Positions 1-6,541 are shown, numbered from the stretch's first letter. The stretch: 7,154 nt of DNA from Bifidobacterium breve (GCA_943332445.1 CALQPL010000051.1:1-7154); one strand, 5' to 3'. Notes: generated by a model from the sequence alone, not told the origin. Numbers and translations: made by a program.

Positions 1-471
1 TGCAAGGTCAACAAGGACCTCGGTAAGCACGCGAGAGCGTCGAACAGCAATCAAGAATCCAATCAGCAACGCAAAGGTGATGATTCCCGAAATCTTCGAG
101 GCAACGGCTGCAAGCGAAACGATGGAATCAGTGGGTTCGGTGATGATCACCGTCACCCCACCGGAATTCCCGGCTCCTTGTTCGGAGGATTTCTGAGGTT
201 GCGAACCAAAGGTCAGCGTTCCACCCGTGGGGAAAGTAACCACCGTGAGGCGCTTGCGCTCGAGGTAGGGACGCAAGGACTCTTTGTCCACTGGCAATCC
301 TGCCTTAATGCGGTAATCAACCACTTGGGCGTCAAGTTGCGCCTCAGATGCGGCGAAAGCCTTAACCGTCTGCTTAATCCCGTAGTTGGAGTACCCCAAG
401 AGTGGGATGGCGATCAGTAGCGCAGTGATGAAAACCGACGTGATGGTGGTGAAAATGATTCTGCGGCGCAC
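1..471 (-). CDS. Sensor histidine kinase, N-terminal part (cut by window edge)
   Basis: The 157 codons read from a GTG at 471-469 stay open to the window edge. The product starts MRRRIIFTTI and has a hydrophobic segment at about residues 5-27, an extracytoplasmic region of about 100 residues, a second hydrophobic segment at about 126-143, and then a basic cytoplasmic start (RRSRVLTEVLVDLA). This two-TM layout is that of the sensor half of a membrane histidine kinase. The DHp and ATPase domains would lie beyond the window, so the kinase call rests on topology and on the response regulator directly upstream. Only 1 bp separates the regulator's TAA from this GTG, and AGGGG at 482-478 (6-nt gap) inside the regulator gene is a good ribosome-binding site, so translation is probably coupled. 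The loop (GTLTFGSQPQ, then a Ser/Gly/Gln-rich stretch) matches no sensor domain I recognise. The post-TM2 segment could begin a degenerate HAMP, but the usual proline is absent. The ligand is unknown. Confidence 0.8.
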   Translation of the reverse strand, partial: MRRRIIFTTITSVFITALLIAIPLLGYSNYGIKQTVKAFAASEAQLDAQVVDYRIKAGLPVDKESLRPYLERKRLTVVTFPTGGTLTFGSQPQKSSEQGAGNSGGVTVIITEPTDSIVSLAAVASKISGIITFALLIGFLIAVRRSRVLTEVLVDLA

Positions 472-472
472 G

Positions 473-1159
473 TTATTCCCCTGCTTGCGATTCAAATCGC
501 AGGCCGACACCACGCACCGTTGAGATATAGCGCGAATCGGTAGCAGAGTCTCCAAGTTTGCGACGCAACCACGAAACGTGCATGTCCAGAGTCTTGCTCG
601 ACCCATACCAGTGGGTGTGCCACACCTCGCGCATCAAACGTTCGCGCGGAATGGTGGTTCCGTGTTCGCGCATCAGGGCATGGAGCAAGTCAAATTCCAT
701 CCGGCTCAAGGTCAACTCACGCGTGCCTACCCACGCCTTGCGCGCGTCGGCATCAAGGACGACATCTTGAACGCGCAACGTGTTGAGTTCCCCCACTTGA
801 CCACGGCGCAATAGTGAACGAATGCGCGCCATCAATTCCTTAGAGCGAAATGGCTTTGACACATAGTCATCAGCGCCCATCTCGAAGCCGACGACAACAT
901 CCATCTCTGACCCACGGGCTGTCAAGATCAAAATGGGTAAACGAGGATCCTCTGAGCGCAACGTGCGGCACACTTCCAAGCCATCAAGGTCAGGTAACCC
1001 CAAGTCGAGGACGACGAGGTCCTGGTTTCCTGCGCGGACTTGAGCCAACGCGGACTTTCCTTCTGCGGCGACCTGGACGTCGTGACCCTCGCGTTCGAGA
1101 GCGCGTGCCAAGGGCTGGGCGATCGCTAGATCGTCCTCCACAAGCAGCACTCGTCCCAT
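473..1159 (-). CDS. OmpR/PhoB-family response regulator
   Basis: This is a 228-residue DNA-binding response regulator, full length for the family. The receiver domain (about 1-115) has the acidic pair E8/D9 in VLLVEDD, the phospho-acceptor Asp52 in VVLDLGLPDLDG, Thr80 in LILTARG, aromatic Tyr99 and Lys102 in DDYVSKPF. All switch residues are therefore present and the protein should be phosphorylated by a partner kinase. The winged-helix domain (about 125-225) has the expected LTLSRMEFDLLHAL, the recognition-helix region KTLDMHVSWLRRKLGD and the wing ISTVRGVGLRFE. The ATG at 1159 is preceded by only a distant AGGG (1176-1173, 13-nt gap) that lies in a predicted hairpin. The gene follows the GGDEF gene by 15 bp and precedes the histidine kinase by 1 bp, so it is probably a cognate pair in the birA operon. 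The regulon is unknown; the small-molecule signal would enter through the kinase. Confidence 0.95.
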   Translation of the reverse strand: MGRVLLVEDDLAIAQPLARALEREGHDVQVAAEGKSALAQVRAGNQDLVVLDLGLPDLDGLEVCRTLRSEDPRLPILILTARGSEMDVVVGFEMGADDYVSKPFRSKELMARIRSLLRRGQVGELNTLRVQDVVLDADARKAWVGTRELTLSRMEFDLLHALMREHGTTIPRERLMREVWHTHWYGSSKTLDMHVSWLRRKLGDSATDSRYISTVRGVGLRFESQAGE

Positions 1160-1170
1160 ATAGCCAACAT

Positions 1171-1190
1171 AGCCCTATCCGGACAGGGCT
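1171..1190 (-). promoter_or_regulatory. RNA hairpin at GGDEF stop / response-regulator leader
   Basis: Read on the minus strand this is AGCCCTGTCCGGATAGGGCT. As RNA it can form an 8-bp stem (AGCCCUGU with AUAGGGCU, including one G-U pair) closed by a CCGG tetraloop. On the plus strand the same position would be an A-C mismatch, so the structure favours the coding-sense transcript. It contains the TAG stop of the GGDEF gene and the AGGG that is the only visible Shine-Dalgarno for the response regulator, whose ATG lies 11 nt downstream of the stem. No U-run follows, so it does not look like an intrinsic terminator. Inferred role: it hides the regulator's ribosome-binding site until a ribosome finishing the GGDEF gene opens it (translational coupling). 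It could instead be a DNA operator or chance. Confidence 0.4.
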
Positions 1191-2683
1191 GACCCGAGAA
1201 GGGCGCGAAGAATGGCAGGCACGCCCACCAATAGTTCGTCGGAATCAGCCAGGAGTTCAACCAGCCACACATCGGTTGCAGCGGCCGCCACGGTGGCGCA
1301 ATGTCTGACGCGCGCCACGTCTGACGATTCGTCGTCGGCGCGAACCAGAACCCCCACGCCCCGAGCGGCGGCAAGCCAACTGCGATCAGTGGTTACATCA
1401 TGACCGCTGGACACATCGAGCCCATCACGATTTGCCGAGACGGCGACCGCCTGCGTGGTGTCACTACTGATGGTCGACACCACCCAACCGACGGCGCCGA
1501 TCGCCTCACTAGCTGAATCCACCACAGCCACCAGCCGATCCAGCGCACTCAAACCTTGTGACATCACCATGACCCGCAGGCCCGCTTCCAGCGCATTCGT
1601 TGCGCGCTCAGCGTTGGTCGCCCATTCAGGGCCAGAGCGTCGGCGTCGGCGTCGCTCGACTGGTTCCGACAACGGGGTATCGCGACCGGCTAATAGGACG
1701 CGGCTCGAGCCTTCGCGCTTTGCTGCATATTGAGCTTCGTCGGCCCACCCCATGAGCCGACGAGACGTAACCTCTCCCGACCCATCAGCCATCGACGTTG
1801 ACGCAACTCCGACGGCCAAACCGCCGGGGTAGGCCGAGCGCTCTAGCGCGTTCAGAATCGAATTCGCCACTTTCTCAGCGGTGTCCAAGGCGACATTGGG
1901 CAAGACGATGGCGAACTCATCGCCACCGATGCGACCAGCCAGAGCGCGCGCAACATTTCCTGTGGCTTGCGAAATCGCATCAGCACAAGCGCGGATTAAC
2001 CGGTCGCCGGCCTGGTGCCCTTCATTATCGTTAGCAAATTTCAAACCGTTGACGTCCGCCATCACCACCGAGACCGGATCACCACTGACCTGATACTCAA
2101 CAAGTGCGCGCTCGAGGGCTAAATCCACCGCACGACGATTGGCCAAACCAGTGAGCGGGTCGCTGTAGACCAAGTGCTCGACCTGGGAAAAACGCTCAGC
2201 TTGTGCGATTCCCGATGCCAAGACAGCCGCTAGGACTTCCGCGAGTTCACCGTCTTGTTCATTGAACGGTGCTTGGCCGCTCAATCTGGTGGCATACAAC
2301 TCACCCCACACTCGCCCCTCCAACAAGACGGGGGCTACCAACGCCGACCCCTTATTCCGAAGGGTCAAATAGCGAAGAGCATCGGCATCGCCTACCGGCG
2401 GATCCAGGCTGACGACAAAGGGTGAGGGATCTTTGAGCAGCAACGGAAACGAGGGGAGATCCTGGAATCCTTGGTCAATAGGTCGCGGCTCTTCCCAACT
2501 CGACAAGTCGCCAACATTGATGACCGTGCGCACAGTCCCACGTTCGCGTTCGAGGTAGCCGATAGACACCGAAGCCGCGCCCAACGAGCTACACGCTTCA
2601 TGAGCAGCGGTTTCGAGAAGGTCAACGAGTTCTTGCGGCTCTGCCAGGATGCGCGCAAGACGAGCCACACTGTGCAATCGCAT
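1175..2683 (-). CDS. GAF-GGDEF diguanylate cyclase with a C-terminal GAF-like region
   Basis: This 502-residue protein should make cyclic di-GMP from two GTP. An N-terminal GAF-type sensor domain spans about residues 1-163, with the typical ALVAPVLLEGRVWGELYA core and a LAEVLAAVLASGIAQA helix. The GGDEF domain covers about 170-335. It opens with DPLTGLANRR (175-184), has metal-binding Asp210 in MADVNGLK, the ND..GH..GD motif (218-227) and an intact RIGGDEF (251-257), so it looks catalytically competent. The position of the RxxD inhibitory site reads VARA, so product inhibition is probably missing. A run of six arginines (344-349) starts a linker to a C-terminal region (about 370-502). That region looks like a diverged GAF but lacks clear ligand motifs. 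There is no signal peptide or TM segment, so the protein is probably cytoplasmic. The ATG at 2683 is preceded by AGGACGG and an in-frame stop upstream. It lies 27 bp after the PH gene and 15 bp before the response regulator. Confidence 0.9.
   Translation of the reverse strand: MRLHSVARLARILAEPQELVDLLETAAHEACSSLGAASVSIGYLERERGTVRTVINVGDLSSWEEPRPIDQGFQDLPSFPLLLKDPSPFVVSLDPPVGDADALRYLTLRNKGSALVAPVLLEGRVWGELYATRLSGQAPFNEQDGELAEVLAAVLASGIAQAERFSQVEHLVYSDPLTGLANRRAVDLALERALVEYQVSGDPVSVVMADVNGLKFANDNEGHQAGDRLIRACADAISQATGNVARALAGRIGGDEFAIVLPNVALDTAEKVANSILNALERSAYPGGLAVGVASTSMADGSGEVTSRRLMGWADEAQYAAKREGSSRVLLAGRDTPLSEPVERRRRRRSGPEWATNAERATNALEAGLRVMVMSQGLSALDRLVAVVDSASEAIGAVGWVVSTISSDTTQAVAVSANRDGLDVSSGHDVTTDRSWLAAARGVGVLVRADDESSDVARVRHCATVAAAATDVWLVELLADSDELLVGVPAILRALLGSALSG
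1637..1654. repeat. Three tandem GCGTCG hexamers (poly-Arg coding)
   Basis: Three exact copies of GCGTCG lie within the GGDEF gene. On the coding strand they read CGACGC three times and encode six consecutive arginines (residues 344-349) at the junction between the GGDEF domain and the C-terminal region. Gain or loss of a unit would stay in frame (two Arg per unit), so the number of arginines may vary between strains. The basic patch could touch nucleic acid, membrane lipid or simply serve as a linker; the sequence does not decide. Confidence 0.7.
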
Positions 2684-2710
2684 GTTTGGTCCGTCCTGCC
2701 GCGTTCTAAC

Positions 2711-3247
2711 TTAGGATCCGTCGCCAGGAACGCCCGGGCCGCCCGAGCGACGGCGCTGATCGTCTTCTTCATACAAGCGATACACCTCGCGCTGAATCTT
2801 CTCCACGTCCGGGACGCTGGCGATAATCAACGATCCTTGCTCAGCAGCCGACTGCACACTCAACGTTCCGCAATTCAAGATTCGCTCAGTCAGCGTCTTG
2901 TCGAACGTGACATTGTTAACGCGCGACAAAGGCATGTCACGCCCAATGCGCCGAATGAGCCCCGTGCGGACGATGATCCGCCGATTGGTAAACACGTAGT
3001 CCGTGGTGAACCAATTAAGGAACGGGCGCACGGCCCAACCCACAATGAGCACCAAGGCAGCGATCCAGGTCACCGCACTGATGGTGTTGGCAAAAATATT
3101 TGACCCATCAAAAGTAGAGAGCAAGAACGCCGCACCGGCGACCGTGGCGATCAGCACCAGCGCGGGAATGATCAGGGAGCGCCAGTGGGGTCGCATTTCA
3201 AAGGCGATGGATTCACCATCTCCTAGCAGTTTCGGTGGGTAAGCCAT
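2711..3247 (-). CDS. Bacterial PH-domain membrane protein
   Basis: This is a 178-residue integral membrane protein. Two hydrophobic segments (about 24-44 and 57-77) form a hairpin. They are followed by a bacterial pleckstrin-homology-like domain of the YdbS/YdbT type (about 80-160), recognisable by TDYVFTNRRIIVRTGLIRR and by the later SRVNNVTFDKTLTERIL and GTLSVQSAAEQG stretches. The tail is polar and Arg/Gly-rich (EDDQRRRSGG). The family's biochemical role is not established; members are usually thought of as membrane-associated scaffolds or envelope-stress proteins. The gene lies 57 bp behind birA and 27 bp ahead of the GGDEF gene, all on one strand. I recall PH-domain genes next to birA in other actinobacteria, so this pairing seems conserved. 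The ATG at 3247 has a weak TGAGG just upstream. A possible local promoter (TTGGCT, 17 nt, TATGAG) ends only a few bases before the start and is not convincing. Confidence 0.85.
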   Translation of the reverse strand: MAYPPKLLGDGESIAFEMRPHWRSLIIPALVLIATVAGAAFLLSTFDGSNIFANTISAVTWIAALVLIVGWAVRPFLNWFTTDYVFTNRRIIVRTGLIRRIGRDMPLSRVNNVTFDKTLTERILNCGTLSVQSAAEQGSLIIASVPDVEKIQREVYRLYEEDDQRRRSGGPGVPGDGS

Positions 3248-3304
3248 GCCTCATAGTTCCATGATCAGTCAAGCCAACGACGAACGACCCGCCCCAGATA
3301 AGAG

Positions 3305-4075
3305 CTAGCGCACATGAACGACGTCCCCTGCGCCAACGGTGACAACGACTCCATCGGCTCCCTGCACTTCCAACCTGCCGTGTGGATCCAGATCAACAGC
3401 CAATCCGCTTAATGTCTGGCCCGACGGTAAGTGAACAGCGACCTCGCGCCCAACAGTTGAACTCAACGCTCGATACTCATCCAGCACATCCGATGGCCAC
3501 GACCCTTCCGCTTCAATGGGTCCAACTAGTTCACCTAGGTGCCCAAGGAGTGACATCAGCAACTGCGGATGATCAAAACCCACGACACCTTCCATCGCCA
3601 ACGATGTTGCAGTGGCGATGGGTCGCTGCTCGTGCGTCATGAAGGTATTGATCCCGACACCGATAACCACGGAATCGGAGTTCACCAACTGGACTAAGAC
3701 GCCGGCAATTTTCGCGTCATTGACTAAGACGTCGTTGGGCCACTTCACCGAAGAGGTAAGCCCACAGTCTTGGTTAAGCGTTCGGGCAATGGCAACTGCC
3801 GACAACAAAGGCACGACTCCGACATCGGCGACGGGACGCTTGGTTCGTAACAACGCTGAAAACCACAGGCCAGCACCCGGTGGGCTCGTCCAGGTTCGAG
3901 CAAGGCGACCCCGCCCGGATGTTTGCTCGGCGGCGACCACCACGACCCCGGAGTCGCTACCAGCGCTGGCCACTACCGCCTCTTGCGTTGACGGCGTGCT
4001 CGTCACGGCTTCTAGCCGGCGCCAAGGGGCGGGCAAGGGCAACTCGTGCCACGGCTTCACTGCATCTACGTCCAC
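3305..4075 (-). CDS. birA: Biotin-[acyl-CoA carboxylase] ligase, monofunctional
   Basis: This 256-residue enzyme activates biotin as biotinyl-5'-AMP and transfers it to the lysine of the carboxyl-carrier domain. The catalytic domain has TSTPSTQE (25-32), the adenylate-binding loop EQTSGRGRLARTW (50-62), KWPNDVLVND with Lys111, KIAGVLVQ (122-129) and the VIGVGIN strand (137-143). A C-terminal SH3-like domain follows at about 208-256. There is no N-terminal helix-turn-helix, so unlike E. coli BirA it should not be a repressor. The start is GTG at 4075: an in-frame TAG lies 12 nt upstream and there is no Shine-Dalgarno. A TAGCCT box ends 7 nt before the GTG, so a leaderless transcript is likely. 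A GTG at codon 6 is a possible alternative. It is transcribed divergently from the carboxylase beta subunit, part of the enzyme complex it should serve. Confidence 0.95.
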   Translation of the reverse strand: MDVDAVKPWHELPLPAPWRRLEAVTSTPSTQEAVVASAGSDSGVVVVAAEQTSGRGRLARTWTSPPGAGLWFSALLRTKRPVADVGVVPLLSAVAIARTLNQDCGLTSSVKWPNDVLVNDAKIAGVLVQLVNSDSVVIGVGINTFMTHEQRPIATATSLAMEGVVGFDHPQLLMSLLGHLGELVGPIEAEGSWPSDVLDEYRALSSTVGREVAVHLPSGQTLSGLAVDLDPHGRLEVQGADGVVVTVGAGDVVHVR

Positions 4076-4119
4076 GTGGCTAGGCTACGGAGGTATCGAT
4101 TCGCGTGCTTGGAGGACTC
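4076..4119. promoter_or_regulatory. Divergent promoter region birA / pccB
   Basis: This 44-bp gap is the only space between two divergent operons. TAGGCT (4081-4086) fits the actinobacterial -10 pattern TANNNT for rightward transcription. It would give a 5' leader of roughly 25-30 nt that includes two GGAGG motifs (4089-4093 and 4111-4115). On the other strand TAGCCT (4087-4082) fits the same pattern and ends 7 nt before the birA GTG. The two -10 boxes overlap almost completely, so the polymerases would compete. No clear -35 is visible on either side (TTCACT at 4056-4061 is a weak rightward candidate with 19-nt spacing), so both promoters remain predictions. The outer part of any -35 would lie inside the coding sequences. 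Confidence 0.45.
4111..4116 (+). promoter_or_regulatory. Ribosome-binding site of pccB (GGAGGA)
   Basis: GGAGGA lies directly before the ATG at 4120, with a short 4-nt gap after GGAGG. This supports ATG 4120 over the in-frame GTG at 4105. The GTG would use the farther GGAGG at 4089-4093 (11-nt gap) and would add only five residues (MLGGL) that overlap the ribosome-binding site itself. Family members usually start with a short stretch before DIHTTAGK, which fits the ATG. Confidence 0.65.
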
Positions 4120-5718
4120 ATGGCGGCAGGGCTGGATCAATCTGGATCCCCCGTAGATATTCACACCACAGCGGGAAAAATTGCTGATCTGGAGGGTCGT
4201 CGCTACCAGGCCACCCACGCCGGTTCGGAGCTGGCGATCGAGAAGCAGCACGCCCGCGGCAAGAAGACCGCGCGCGAGCGCATCGCTCTCTTGCTGGACG
4301 AAGGCTCCTTCGTCGAATTCGATGAGTTGGCCCGCCACCGCTCCATCAACTTTGGTCAGGAAAAGAACCGCCCTTACGGCGACGGTGTCGTGACCGGATA
4401 CGGAACGGTCGATGGTCGCCCCGTAGCGGTCTTTTCCCAGGACTTCACTGTCTTTGGTGGCTCCTTGGGTGAAGTCTTTGGCGAGAAGATCGTCAAGGTC
4501 ATGGACTTCGCGCTCAAGACTGGCTGCCCGATGATTGGCATCAATGACTCCGGTGGCGCGCGCATCCAAGAAGGTGTCGTTGCCCTCGGTTTGTATGCCG
4601 AAATTTTCAAGCGCAATGTGCATGCTTCCGGCGTCATCCCCCAGATCTCACTGATCTTGGGTCCGTGTGCTGGTGGCGCTGTGTACTCCCCCGCCATCAC
4701 CGACTTCACCGTGATGGTTGATCAAACCTCGCACATGTTCATTACCGGACCCGACGTCATTAAGACGGTGACCGGCGAAGACGTGCAGATGGAAGAACTC
4801 GGCGGGGCTCGCACCCATAACACCAAGTCGGGCAACGCCCACTACTGCGCAACCGACGAAGAAGATGCCATCGATTACGTCAAGGGTTTGCTGGCTCACC
4901 TGCCATCCAACAACCTTTCCGACGCCCCCTCCTACCCGGAGGAATCGGACTTAGGAATCAGCGACATCGACCGTGAACTGGACTCGCTGATTCCCGACTC
5001 AGCCAACCAGCCCTATGACATTCGTACCGTCATTGAACACGTGGTGGACGATGGCGACTTCCTCGAAGTCCAAGCGCTTTTCGCTCCCAACATCGTGATC
5101 GGATTTGGCCGCGTCGAGGGCCACGTCGTGGGTGTCGTTGCCAACCAGCCGATGCAATTTGCAGGCTGCCTCGACATTGATGCTTCGGAAAAGGCAGCAC
5201 GATTTGTGCGTACCTGTGATGCTTTCAATGTTCCTGTGGTCACCTTCGTTGATGTGCCCGGTTTCTTGCCAGGTGCTGACCAAGAGTGGAACGGCATCAT
5301 TCGTCGTGGTGCGAAGTTGATCTATGCCTACGCCGAAGCCACCGTTCCGTTGGTCACCGTCATCACTCGCAAGGCCTACGGTGGCGCTTACGACGTGATG
5401 GGCTCGAAGCACTTAGGTGCCGACATCAACCTGGCATGGCCAACAGCACAAATTGCCGTGATGGGTGCCCAAGGCGCAGTCAACATTTTGTATCGCAAGG
5501 AACTCGCTGATGCCTCTGACCCAGCTGCCAAGCGGGTTGAACTTCAAACCGACTACGAAGACACGTTGTGCAACCCTTACGTGGCATGTGAGCGTGGGTA
5601 CGTGGACGAAGTCATCTTGCCGTCAGAAACTCGAGCGCGCGTCACGACTGCGCTTCGCGCGCTGCGTAGCAAGCGGGCTTCACTTCCACCACGCAAGCAC
5701 GGAAACATCCCGCTGTAA
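4120..5718 (+). CDS. pccB: Acyl-CoA (propionyl-CoA) carboxylase beta subunit, carboxyltransferase
   Basis: This 532-residue carboxyltransferase subunit moves CO2 from carboxybiotin to an acyl-CoA, most likely propionyl-CoA. It has the two crotonase-like halves of the family. The N-terminal half starts with DIHTTAGK and has RHRSINFG, DGVVTGYG and the oxyanion loop NDSGGARIQEGV (142-153). The C-terminal half has ANQPMQFAGCLDI, FVDVPGFLPG and the second oxyanion loop RKAYGGAYDVMGSK (417-430). The whole chain, including the KHGNIPL end, follows Streptomyces PccB closely. Asp425 in GGAYDVM matches the position reported in Streptomyces PccB (Asp422) to favour propionyl- over acetyl-CoA, which supports the pccB name; activity on acetyl-CoA cannot be excluded. 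The GTG at 4105 would give 537 residues. It is first in a rightward operon, and its TAA overlaps the next gene's ATG (TAATG), implying coupled synthesis with epsilon. Confidence 0.96.
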   Translation: MAAGLDQSGSPVDIHTTAGKIADLEGRRYQATHAGSELAIEKQHARGKKTARERIALLLDEGSFVEFDELARHRSINFGQEKNRPYGDGVVTGYGTVDGRPVAVFSQDFTVFGGSLGEVFGEKIVKVMDFALKTGCPMIGINDSGGARIQEGVVALGLYAEIFKRNVHASGVIPQISLILGPCAGGAVYSPAITDFTVMVDQTSHMFITGPDVIKTVTGEDVQMEELGGARTHNTKSGNAHYCATDEEDAIDYVKGLLAHLPSNNLSDAPSYPEESDLGISDIDRELDSLIPDSANQPYDIRTVIEHVVDDGDFLEVQALFAPNIVIGFGRVEGHVVGVVANQPMQFAGCLDIDASEKAARFVRTCDAFNVPVVTFVDVPGFLPGADQEWNGIIRRGAKLIYAYAEATVPLVTVITRKAYGGAYDVMGSKHLGADINLAWPTAQIAVMGAQGAVNILYRKELADASDPAAKRVELQTDYEDTLCNPYVACERGYVDEVILPSETRARVTTALRALRSKRASLPPRKHGNIPL

Positions 5719-5915
5719 TGAGTGAGCCTGTTCTTCGCGTAATCTCCGGCGATCCGTCTCCGGAGGAACTTGCGGCTGTCCTCGCAGTGGTCCTGAGGCC
5801 GCAAGCAACAGCGGTCGAACCTGAACCCACGTCCCAGTGGAATGACCGCAGCCACGCTTTGCGCACTCCTTTGACACCGGGGCCCCATGCTTGGCGGGCT
5901 AGCGCGCGCTCATGA
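5718..5915 (+). CDS. accE: Acyl-CoA carboxylase epsilon subunit
   Basis: This 65-residue protein matches the small actinobacterial epsilon subunit that binds the beta hexamer and stimulates or stabilises the alpha-beta holoenzyme. The N-terminal strand-helix reads LRVISGDPSPEELAAVLAVV (6-25). The linker is Ala/Pro/Glu-rich, and the C-terminal signature is W..RSHALRTPLTPGPHAW (41-59). The length is normal for the family. Its ATG overlaps the pccB stop as TAATG, and its own stop overlaps the maf start as ATGA, so it is probably translated only by coupling; no independent ribosome-binding site is visible. Sequence conservation outside the two end motifs is low in this family, so the call depends partly on its position directly behind the beta subunit. 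Confidence 0.93.
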   Translation: MSEPVLRVISGDPSPEELAAVLAVVLRPQATAVEPEPTSQWNDRSHALRTPLTPGPHAWRASARS

Positions 5916-6541
5916 AACGCATTGTCTTGGCGTCAGCTTCGCCTGCGCGCTCGCGTTTGCTCAGTAACGCCGGAATCCCCCACTCCACCCTGGTCAGTGG
6001 CGTCAACGAAACAGCTCACACGATTGCCCTGGGACCCGATGCCACCCCCATCGAGATTGCCCTGGCTTTGTCGCAAGCTAAAGCGCAGGCAGTGGCAGCG
6101 CAACTTGATCCTTCTGATGAACGTCGCACCTATGTCATTGGGTGTGACAGCTTGCTCCAGATCAACGGCCAGGCGTTAGGAAAGCCACTTGATCTCGAAG
6201 ATGCGGCGCGACGTTGGCAGTTCATGCGTGGCAACACAGGGTTCCTGCACACCGGCCACACGATCATCGACGTGCAGGGCCAAATGTGGGTGCACGAGGT
6301 GGCTTCAACAACTATCTACTTTGGAATGCCAGACGATGACGAAGTCTTGGCGTACCTGGCCACCGGCGAATCGCTCCATGTTGCCGGTGGATTCACCTTG
6401 GACGGCCTCAGCGCTCCGTTTGTCAGTCGCATTGATGGGGACCCGTCCAATGTGATCGGCCTCTCGCTACCCCTGTTGCGCACCTTGCTGCGCCAGCTCG
6501 GCGTGCGCTGGACTGATCTGTGGACCCAGGCCACCCCCTGA
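5912..6541 (+). CDS. maf: Maf family nucleotide pyrophosphatase
   Basis: This 209-residue Maf/YhdE/YceF-type enzyme hydrolyses non-canonical or modified nucleoside triphosphates to monophosphates. It is cytoplasmic and has a house-cleaning role. Visible motifs are the N-terminal substrate loop LASASPARSRLL (6-17), the YVIGCDSLL strand with the expected catalytic Asp79, GKPLD (90-94), FMRGNTGFLHTGHT (104-117), the GGFTLDG loop (159-165) and GDPSNVIGLSLPLL (176-189). The length is in the usual range of about 190-210. The common ADT around the catalytic Asp reads CDS here, a conservative change. The ATG overlaps the accE stop (ATGA). Maf next to the carboxylase genes is a familiar actinobacterial arrangement; no direct link to biotin metabolism is known to me. 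Substrate subgroup (TTP/UTP versus m7GTP) cannot be fixed from the motifs alone. Confidence 0.95.
   Translation: MKRIVLASASPARSRLLSNAGIPHSTLVSGVNETAHTIALGPDATPIEIALALSQAKAQAVAAQLDPSDERRTYVIGCDSLLQINGQALGKPLDLEDAARRWQFMRGNTGFLHTGHTIIDVQGQMWVHEVASTTIYFGMPDDDEVLAYLATGESLHVAGGFTLDGLSAPFVSRIDGDPSNVIGLSLPLLRTLLRQLGVRWTDLWTQATP

Noticed and set aside
178..420. 80-codon plus-strand open frame at the left end
   Set aside because: The minus strand here encodes the two-TM sensor with a GTG start and a good ribosome-binding site, which explains the region better.
850..1308. 152-codon plus-strand open frame opposite the response regulator
   Set aside because: Antisense to the receiver domain, with an Arg/Pro-rich shadow composition.
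2471..3103. 210-codon plus-strand open frame opposite the GGDEF and PH genes
   Set aside because: It is antisense to two well-supported genes and spans their junction. Its Arg/His/Ser-rich composition fits no family and is typical of mirror frames in GC-rich DNA.
3248..3304. Separate promoter for the PH gene in the birA-PH gap
   Set aside because: TTGGCT-17-TATGAG is a partial match that does not fit TANNNT and would leave almost no leader. One operon is the simpler reading.
3612..4187. 191-codon plus-strand open frame opposite birA running into pccB
   Set aside because: Antisense to the birA motifs and overlapping the pccB start in another frame; no recognisable domain.
4066..4623. 185-codon minus-strand open frame opposite pccB
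   Set aside because: Covers conserved pccB coding sequence and shows no domain. It would also cover the divergent promoter.
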